A stretch of DNA of 5,678 nt from Geoglobus sp. UBA235 (GTDB lineage: Archaea > Halobacteriota > Archaeoglobi > Archaeoglobales > Archaeoglobaceae): NCBI GenBank assembly GCA_002494725.1, contig DACG01000001.1, forward strand, positions 1-5,678, given 5' to 3'. A program made the translations under genes and the position numbers. This document shows positions 1 to 3,932 of the stretch, in pieces (position 1 is the stretch's first letter; the number at the start of each line of letters is the position of its first letter). Under the pieces are notes generated by a model that did no database searches, had not been told where the DNA came from, and was given only the letters and a program-made list of their open reading frames with translations.

Positions 1-54
1 ATACTGAGGAGGGTGCTGAGGGAAAGGGAGATCAGGAAAATCCAGGAGTCCTGA
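1..54 (+). CDS. 3' end of an unidentified gene (partial)
   Basis: Frame 1 is open from the left edge to a TGA at 52-54 and encodes 17 residues ending REIRKIQES. The composition is basic and charged, as expected of a C-terminal helix in a thermophile protein. The stop lies three bases before the stop of the convergent thioesterase, a tight end-to-end arrangement typical of compact archaeal genomes. Frame 3 is also open here but would run deep into the thioesterase, so frame 1 is preferred. Too little is visible to name a product. Confidence 0.5.
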   Translation: MLRRVLREREIRKIQES

Positions 55-57
55 TGG

Positions 58-444
58 CTACCACCTTTCCCTTCCGTAGGCTATCGCATCTCCCTTGGCA
101 ATAATTTCTTCATTTTTAAAAACCAAGAGCTCGCAGAATACGAGACTCCTCCCTCCACCTGTTATTCTGGCCTCGGCGATTATTTCCTCTCCCTCATAGG
201 CAGGTTTCAGAAAGTCGATCTTTATGCTGACGGCAGCTCTTTTTGTCCCCTCTGAATTCACCGCCAAGGCGAAGGCAAAGTCAGCAGCAGCCATTATCAC
301 AGCTCCATGAGCAGTTCCATGAAAATTGAGGAAGTCTCTCTTTATCTTGCATTTAACCTTTGCATAGCCAGCTCTAACTTCAAGCACCTCAGCACCTGTG
401 TATTTTCTGAAGAGATCATTATCCACAAGTTTGCCGAGATCCAT
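58..444 (-). CDS. PaaI-family hotdog-fold acyl-CoA thioesterase
   Basis: This 128-residue protein has the length and motif order of a PaaI/YdiI-type (4HBT) thioesterase. These enzymes hydrolyse acyl- or aryl-CoA thioesters in the cytoplasm as tetramers. The signature loop is residues 40-48 (NFHGTAHGA), followed by the helix with the likely catalytic Asp at 55 (AAAD-FAFALAVNS). Next come the strand 'SIKIDFLKPA' (73-82) and a Gly-rich turn with Arg (GGGRS, 96-100). The family motif is usually HGG; here the second Gly is Ala48. The ATG at 444 is chosen because a TATA-like box sits about 23 bp upstream and no SD sequence is present, which suits a leaderless mRNA. The gene is divergent from the flavoprotein at 520. 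Phenylacetate genes are absent from the window, so the substrate is not known; the family call is firm and the physiological role is open. Confidence 0.88.
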   Translation of the reverse strand: MDLGKLVDNDLFRKYTGAEVLEVRAGYAKVKCKIKRDFLNFHGTAHGAVIMAAADFAFALAVNSEGTKRAAVSIKIDFLKPAYEGEEIIAEARITGGGRSLVFCELLVFKNEEIIAKGDAIAYGRERW

Positions 445-460
445 GCTAAAAGTCGGATTG

Positions 461-473
461 TGTATTAAAAAGG
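461..473 (-). promoter_or_regulatory. TATA-box promoter of the thioesterase gene
   Basis: The minus strand reads TTTTTAATA here. The box centre lies about 23 bp before the ATG at 444, and no SD-like sequence lies between them. Archaeal transcription starts about 25 bp from the box centre, so the transcript should begin at or next to the start codon. The call is by pattern only. Confidence 0.5.
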
Positions 474-483
474 TAATCCTCCC

Positions 484-497
484 AAACAGTTTTATTG
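484..497 (+). promoter_or_regulatory. TATA-box promoter of the disulfide reductase gene
   Basis: The plus strand shows AAACAG followed by TTTTATTG (490-497), which fits an upstream BRE-like A-rich stretch and a TATA box. The centre is about 26 bp before the ATG at 520. No SD sequence precedes that ATG, so a leaderless transcript is expected. The box shares the 75-bp divergent region with the thioesterase promoter. Confidence 0.55.
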
Positions 498-502
498 CTA
501 AA

Positions 503-515
503 AAACCAGTGGTTT
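503..515 (+). promoter_or_regulatory. Small inverted repeat between TATA box and start codon (possible operator)
   Basis: AAACC-AGT-GGTTT is a perfect 5-bp inverted repeat with a 3-bp centre. It sits 5-17 bp upstream of the ATG at 520 and just downstream of the TATA box. In archaea, repressors often bind in this position and block polymerase recruitment. The repeat is short and could occur by chance. Confidence 0.25.
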
Positions 516-519
516 CCTC

Positions 520-1941
520 ATGAACGAATACGATGCAATTGTCATAGGAACCGGTTCAGGCATGATAATTGCCGAAAGACTGTTAAGGGAAAACCCAGAT
601 GCAAGAATTGCTGTTATCGACAAGGATATGGCTGGCGGGATATGCCTGACAAGAGGGTGTATCCCATCCAAGCTTGTGATATCACCGGTTGAGGTTCTTT
701 ACGATCTTGAAAAGCTCTCTGATGTGATACATGCCGAGGTAAAAGGGGTTGATTTCAGAAAGATCATGAAAAGGATGAGGAAGAAAATTGACTCGGAAAG
801 CAGAATGATTGAAAGATCTCTGATCGAATTTGAAAGGATAGACTACTTCAAATCTCCAGCCAGATTCGTATCTCCCTACACACTGGAAGTTGATGGAAAA
901 AGTATCAGATCGGAGAAGATATTCATAGGATCCGGTTCAAGACCGATGGTGCCGGAAATTGACGGGCTGACTGAGAGTGGTTATCTGACAAGCGATACAA
1001 TCCTGTACCTTGAGGACATGCCTGAGAGCATGGTTATAATTGGAGGGGGCTACATAGCCATAGAATACGGGAACTTTTTTGCCAGAGCCGGGTGTGACGT
1101 TAAGATCGTGGAGATGCTGCCCAGAATTCTGTCAGGAGAGGAGCCCGAGATCTCAATGGCAGTTCATCAGGAGCTTTCAGAGCATGCCGAGATATACACC
1201 TCCCACAGAGTTGTGAAGGTAGAGAGTGATGGAGGAATTAAAAGGGTGCACGCTGAGAGCAGAGATGGCAGGAGGATATTTGAAGGAGAGGAGATACTGG
1301 TGGCTGTTGGCAGAGAATCCAACTCGGATATACTGATGCCTGAAAACGCCGGAATAGAAACAGATGAGAGAGGATGGATAGAGGTGGATGAGTTTCTTGA
1401 AACCAGTCTCAGGGGAGTTTATGCAATTGGGGATGCAAATGGAAAGCACATGTTCAGACATGTTGCAAACAGAGAGGCGATTGTAGCATACATGAACGCA
1501 TTCCACAACGCTGGGATCAGGATGGATTATTCAGCCATCCCTCATGCTGTTTTCTGCCAGCCTGAGGTTGCCAGCGTTGGAATGAAGGAAGAGGAGGCTG
1601 TCAGGAAGCACGGAAAGGAGAACATACTGATTGGATTTGAGGAGATGAAATCAACAGGGAAGGGGCAGGGACTGAACCTCAGTGGATTTGCAAAGATAAT
1701 AGTTCACAGAGAAAGTGGTAAGATTCTTGGAGCACACATTGTTGGCAAGGCAGCCTCCATACTCATCCAAGAAGTTACGACTGTAATGTCACTGAATGCA
1801 CCCTACCATTCAATACTGCAGGCAATCCACATTCATCCTGCCCTTGGAGAGGTCGTGAGCTGGGCATGTGGAAACCTGATGAGGGTGGATGAGTATCACA
1901 AAATGATTGAAAGAGTGTTTCAGCTCAGCTCTCAAGCTTGA
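520..1941 (+). CDS. FAD-dependent pyridine nucleotide-disulfide oxidoreductase (dihydrolipoamide dehydrogenase / mycothione reductase-like)
   Basis: This 473-residue protein is a full-length class I flavoprotein disulfide reductase. The FAD-binding loop is GTGSG (10-14), with Asp34 ending the second strand. The redox-active disulfide is C42-LTRG-C47 followed by IPSK. The NAD domain carries GGGYIAIEYG (175-184), with Glu198 where NAD-preferring members have an acidic residue. The second FAD motif is AIGDAN (302-307). The C-terminal dimerisation domain ends in HIHPALGE, giving the catalytic His439-Glu444 pair that completes the active site across the dimer. Known family members use NAD(H) to oxidise or reduce dithiols such as lipoamide. 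The opening 'IVIGTGSGM', the 'RHVANREAIV' segment and 'ASILIQ' resemble mycothione reductases as well as dihydrolipoamide dehydrogenases. No 2-oxoacid dehydrogenase or lipoate gene is nearby, so the substrate is left open. The start is supported by the upstream TATA box. Confidence 0.85.
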   Translation: MNEYDAIVIGTGSGMIIAERLLRENPDARIAVIDKDMAGGICLTRGCIPSKLVISPVEVLYDLEKLSDVIHAEVKGVDFRKIMKRMRKKIDSESRMIERSLIEFERIDYFKSPARFVSPYTLEVDGKSIRSEKIFIGSGSRPMVPEIDGLTESGYLTSDTILYLEDMPESMVIIGGGYIAIEYGNFFARAGCDVKIVEMLPRILSGEEPEISMAVHQELSEHAEIYTSHRVVKVESDGGIKRVHAESRDGRRIFEGEEILVAVGRESNSDILMPENAGIETDERGWIEVDEFLETSLRGVYAIGDANGKHMFRHVANREAIVAYMNAFHNAGIRMDYSAIPHAVFCQPEVASVGMKEEEAVRKHGKENILIGFEEMKSTGKGQGLNLSGFAKIIVHRESGKILGAHIVGKAASILIQEVTTVMSLNAPYHSILQAIHIHPALGEVVSWACGNLMRVDEYHKMIERVFQLSSQA

Positions 1942-2419
1942 TGTACTTTGAGAAGTCGAGCTTCATCTTGTTTTTGTTTAGCTCTTCCAGTGTTCTCATA
2001 ACCTCCTCGTACTTATCTCCAAGGCACTTCTCAGCATAATCACACCACTGAACGCAGCTGTCAATGTCAAATATTACTTCCTTCCCACAGTTCTCACACA
2101 CAACCTTTATCTCATCTGTCCACCTTTCTATCTCACTTCCACAATGAGGGCACTGCTTTATCTCAAGTTTTGGCCTGAAAATTGTTGATGCCCCAGGACA
2201 GCTTCCCGGTATGATTTCAGGCTCCCTTATTTCAAGCCTTACATGATCTCCCTCTTCCTTATACTTGACAAGGTAGCCTCTGTCATGAAGCATCTTTATG
2301 AGAGGTTCAGGTTTTGTTTCAATTACAACATCAATTTCACCGTGCTCTCCAAGCTTTTCAAAGATGAGAGGGAATCTTTTATCCCTTTCCATACCTCTAA
2401 CATCAATAACCTCTACCAC
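1925..2419 (-). CDS. DUF2249-like domain protein with zinc ribbon and C-terminal Cys cluster
   Basis: This 164-residue protein begins with a GTG codon. A good SD sequence (GAGGTGG) lies five bases upstream and an in-frame TGA directly precedes the start, so the start cannot move upstream. Residues 1-64 (starting VIDVRGM, with 'PEPLIKMLHDRGYLV') look like DUF2249, a TusA/SirA-like fold, but lack the CPxP cysteine of TusA sulfur carriers. Residues 87-113 form a zinc ribbon (C90-PH-C93, C108-EN-C111). A third element, C122-x3-C126-x5-C132 (SCVQWCDYAEKCLG), plus Cys74, may bind another metal or an Fe-S cluster. DUF2249 proteins are often linked to anaerobic redox and nitrogen-oxide metabolism; the function here is unknown. 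The 3' end overlaps the convergent disulfide reductase gene by 17 bp. The gene follows the radical SAM gene by 64 bp and may be cotranscribed with it. Confidence 0.72.
   Translation of the reverse strand: MVEVIDVRGMERDKRFPLIFEKLGEHGEIDVVIETKPEPLIKMLHDRGYLVKYKEEGDHVRLEIREPEIIPGSCPGASTIFRPKLEIKQCPHCGSEIERWTDEIKVVCENCGKEVIFDIDSCVQWCDYAEKCLGDKYEEVMRTLEELNKNKMKLDFSKYIKLES
1952..1979 (+). terminator. Possible terminator of the disulfide reductase gene, inside the opposing gene
   Basis: A weak GAAG-TCGAG-CTTC hairpin (1952-1964) is followed by the T-rich tract TTGTTTTTGTTT (1968-1979). Archaeal polymerases terminate on T-rich tracts. The two genes overlap at their 3' ends, so any terminator for the plus-strand gene must lie within the coding sequence of its neighbour. 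The evidence is weak. Confidence 0.3.
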
Positions 2420-2424
2420 TCAAA

Positions 2425-2431
2425 CCACCTC
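2425..2431 (-). promoter_or_regulatory. Shine-Dalgarno site deciding the GTG start at 2419
   Basis: The minus strand reads GAGGTGG, complementary to the 3' end of 16S rRNA, with five bases before the GTG. Its presence means this gene is translated from a leadered or polycistronic message, unlike the leaderless genes in the window. Confidence 0.65.
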
Positions 2432-2482
2432 AGACATTTTTCCATGAAGGAACTCTGTTGGAAGTGAGATAAGTCAATACTC

Positions 2483-2496
2483 CCTAAGTATTTAGG
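2483..2496. promoter_or_regulatory. Inverted repeat CCTAA-N4-TTAGG, possible operator or promoter element
   Basis: This is a perfect 5-bp inverted repeat with a 4-bp centre that overlaps the stop codon of the radical SAM gene. On the minus strand it contains CTAAATAC, which could serve as a weak TATA box giving the DUF2249/zinc-ribbon gene a leader of about 45 nt. It may equally be chance, or part of a processing site between two cotranscribed genes. Confidence 0.25.
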
Positions 2497-3632
2497 TGTC
2501 CGGAATTGACATCCGAGGTCTTAACACCAAAAACGGCACACATTACAGGGTCTTCTAAGAACAGATTTCCCGAATAAACAAGTGCCCTGTACCTGCACCC
2601 TCCCCTGCATTCCTCTCTGTGGTTGCAATGACATTCAAGCTCCTCAACCTTCCATACGAACTTCTCCTTCATCCTTTCCCAGCAACTTTCAAGACCCTCC
2701 ATCACATTTCCAACGCTCTCCTCAAAAAACCCGCACTTCACCACATAACCATCGGGATTAACCTCACAGTAATGGGCGCCGCACGCATATCCCTGAATGC
2801 TCTCATGCCCCATCTCACCAAAACCGTAATTTGAGAGAATTTCCCTGACCACATCCCACTCGGGAACCACATCTCTTTCAGCTGTCGGAACATCTATGCT
2901 CCATCTCAGAATTCCAAGGTTTTCAAGAATTCTCTGCATTCTTTCAAATTCGTTGATGTTGTATCTGGTTACCATTGTTGATACGCTAACATCCATCACC
3001 TCAGACAGCTTAGCTATCCTGTCAAGAACGATTCTCCAGTCCGCTCTTCTCAGGATTTCATGGCCCTCGAACCCGTCAAGGCTTATCTGCACCTCATCAA
3101 CAAGCTCTGAAAGAAGTGAAATGTGCTCATCTCTTATCATGTAACCGTTTGAAAGAAGAACAATCCTGAAAGGATATTTCCTCGCATATCTCAGAAATTC
3201 AAAGAACTCCGGATGCATCACCGGCTCTCCACCCGATATCATGAGTTTCAGTCCACCAATCTTCCAGAAGTCGTCAACAGCCTTTCTGAACGTTTCAAAA
3301 CTCATGAATTCGTTTTTCTGAGAAACATAACAGTGCAGACATGTGAGGTTGCATCTGTTTGTCAGTGTCACAAGCATATATCTGAGGGAAGGCTCTTCCT
3401 GCTCAGACCATGTGTTATCTTTTCTCTCAGAACTGATTTCCAAGAGATTTTCAGAAAGGAGGTACTCAACAATTGATCTATCAACCTCCTTGAGACCTCC
3501 ATCACAGCTCAGTAAAAAATTGAAGGCCTCAAGATCGAGCTCAAAGAGCTCGTCCTTTTCTGCGTGATATGCAAAGTAGCTATCCCCGTATTTCCTGAGC
3601 AATACCCTGTCTGCAAGCCTGAGATGCCGCAA
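2484..3632 (-). CDS. PqqD-like / radical SAM / SPASM domain protein (peptide or protein maturase-like)
   Basis: This protein of about 382 residues has three parts. Residues ~5-65 resemble a PqqD-type peptide-recognition domain (LADRVLLRKYGDSYFAYH, then LFELDLEAFNFL). Residues ~85-250 are the radical SAM core, with the [4Fe-4S]/SAM motif CNLTCLHC and the SAM-contacting ISGGEP. Residues ~280-365 are a SPASM domain holding about eight Cys, including CGAHYCEVNPDGYVVKC and CHCNHREECRGGC. Enzymes built this way use a 5'-deoxyadenosyl radical to modify ribosomal peptides or protein cofactors; the target here is unknown. The TTG at 3632 is chosen over the TTG at 3638 because the SD GAGGAGG directly abuts 3638 but lies six bases before 3632. 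The 5' end overlaps the upstream small gene by 53 bp, implying translational coupling. The first SPASM Cys pair of the second cluster motif is CxC rather than the usual CxxC. Heme-biosynthesis and tungsten-cofactor maturases are alternative relatives. Confidence 0.82.
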   Translation of the reverse strand: MRHLRLADRVLLRKYGDSYFAYHAEKDELFELDLEAFNFLLSCDGGLKEVDRSIVEYLLSENLLEISSERKDNTWSEQEEPSLRYMLVTLTNRCNLTCLHCYVSQKNEFMSFETFRKAVDDFWKIGGLKLMISGGEPVMHPEFFEFLRYARKYPFRIVLLSNGYMIRDEHISLLSELVDEVQISLDGFEGHEILRRADWRIVLDRIAKLSEVMDVSVSTMVTRYNINEFERMQRILENLGILRWSIDVPTAERDVVPEWDVVREILSNYGFGEMGHESIQGYACGAHYCEVNPDGYVVKCGFFEESVGNVMEGLESCWERMKEKFVWKVEELECHCNHREECRGGCRYRALVYSGNLFLEDPVMCAVFGVKTSDVNSGHLNT

Positions 3633-3759
3633 ACTCAACCTCCTCTGCGGTAAGCTTTCCTTTCTCTATGAAGTAAACCAGTACCTTGTACGCGGCACAC
3701 TCCAGATCATCTCCAGGCCTGTAGAAATCACATGCAGAACATATGAGTTTTCGGTACAT
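3580..3759 (-). CDS. Small Cys-containing protein upstream of the radical SAM gene (unknown function)
   Basis: A 59-residue ORF starts at the ATG at 3759. I do not recognise it. The N-terminal part holds C7-SA-C10 and C21 (KLICSACDFYRPGDDLEC), then an amphipathic helical stretch (AAYKVLVYFIEKGKL), then 'TAEEVEFAASQAC' with C49. No signal peptide or membrane span is evident. The same frame stays open up to a TTG at 3810 (76 residues), but the SD-like GGAAGG there directly abuts the TTG, which is poor spacing. The ATG lies four bases after the stop of the short upstream ORF, and a weak TGAT precedes it, so coupled translation is plausible. Its 3' end overlaps the radical SAM gene by 53 bp and contains that gene's SD. 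Position and cysteines make it a candidate substrate or partner of the radical SAM enzyme; that is inference. Confidence 0.6.
   Translation of the reverse strand: MYRKLICSACDFYRPGDDLECAAYKVLVYFIEKGKLTAEEVEFAASQACRQGIAQEIRG
3639..3645 (-). promoter_or_regulatory. Shine-Dalgarno site of the radical SAM gene
   Basis: The minus strand reads GAGGAGG inside the upstream small gene. Zero bases separate it from the TTG at 3638 and six bases from the TTG at 3632. The latter matches the spacing at the GTG of the zinc-ribbon gene, so 3632 is favoured. Confidence 0.6.
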
Positions 3760-3763
3760 GGTA

Positions 3764-3841
3764 TCAGCACGAAACACTGCACTTGCATATCCCAGTCTTT
3801 CTTCTCTCAACCTTCCTTATCCTCATCCGTATCACCGCCAT
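3764..3841 (-). CDS. Possible 25-codon Cys-ending leader ORF (candidate peptide)
   Basis: An ORF of 25 codons runs from the ATG at 3841 to the TGA at 3764. It is strongly basic (RIRKVERRK) and ends TGICKCSVSC, with three cysteines in the last seven residues. The ATG lies about 22 bp from the centre of the strong TATA box at 3859-3866, close to the 23-26 bp seen at the other leaderless genes in this window. An internal ATG at 3826 (20 codons) has a GGTGAT SD-like site four bases upstream and could be used instead. The stop is followed after four bases by the ATG of the next small gene. It could be a modified-peptide precursor, a regulatory leader peptide, or simply untranslated leader. No homologue is recalled, so the coding call rests on position alone. 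Confidence 0.35.
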   Translation of the reverse strand: MAVIRMRIRKVERRKTGICKCSVSC

Positions 3842-3849
3842 AAACTTAT

Positions 3850-3885
3850 GACTCAAAATATATAAAATTTCTTTATTAATGAGTC
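3850..3885. promoter_or_regulatory. Inverted repeat GACTCA-N24-TGAGTC bracketing the TATA box (possible operator)
   Basis: GACTCA (3850-3855) and TGAGTC (3880-3885) are perfect 6-bp inverted copies whose starts are 30 bp apart, close to three helical turns. They flank the TATA box on both sides, so a dimer or tetramer bound to both arms would control polymerase access. Chance cannot be excluded for 6-bp arms. Confidence 0.35.
3859..3871 (-). promoter_or_regulatory. Strong TATA-box promoter of the small-ORF / radical SAM operon
   Basis: The minus strand reads GAAATTTTATATA: an A-rich BRE-like stretch followed by a near-ideal archaeal TATA box (TTTATATA at 3859-3866). Transcription should start near 3836-3841, at the ATG of the 25-codon ORF. 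This is the best promoter by sequence in the window. Confidence 0.65.
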
Positions 3886-3893
3886 GAAAAGCT

Positions 3894-3931
3894 GTGTTAA
3901 TTAATAACAAAAAATAATGGTTTTTTAACAC
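3894..3931 (-). terminator. T-rich terminator downstream of pheT
   Basis: Immediately after the pheT stop codon the minus strand runs through TTATTTTTTGTTATT. The T-rich tract is flanked by a 7-bp inverted repeat, GTGTTAA (3894-3900) and TTAACAC (3925-3931). T-rich tracts are the core archaeal termination signal. The position between pheT and the next promoter supports the call. Confidence 0.5.
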
Positions 3932-3932
3932 G

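Noticed and set aside
43..53. Palindrome CAGGA-G-TCCTG between the convergent gene ends at 54 and 58
   Set aside because: It could form only a tiny hairpin and is followed by just four T residues on the minus strand; it also lies in the coding end of the left-edge gene. Not convincing as a terminator.
2420..2437. Five-codon ORF (MSEVV) whose TGA directly precedes the GTG start of the zinc-ribbon gene
   Set aside because: The ORF is too short to judge, has no convincing SD, and contains the SD of the next gene, so its sequence is explained by that site.
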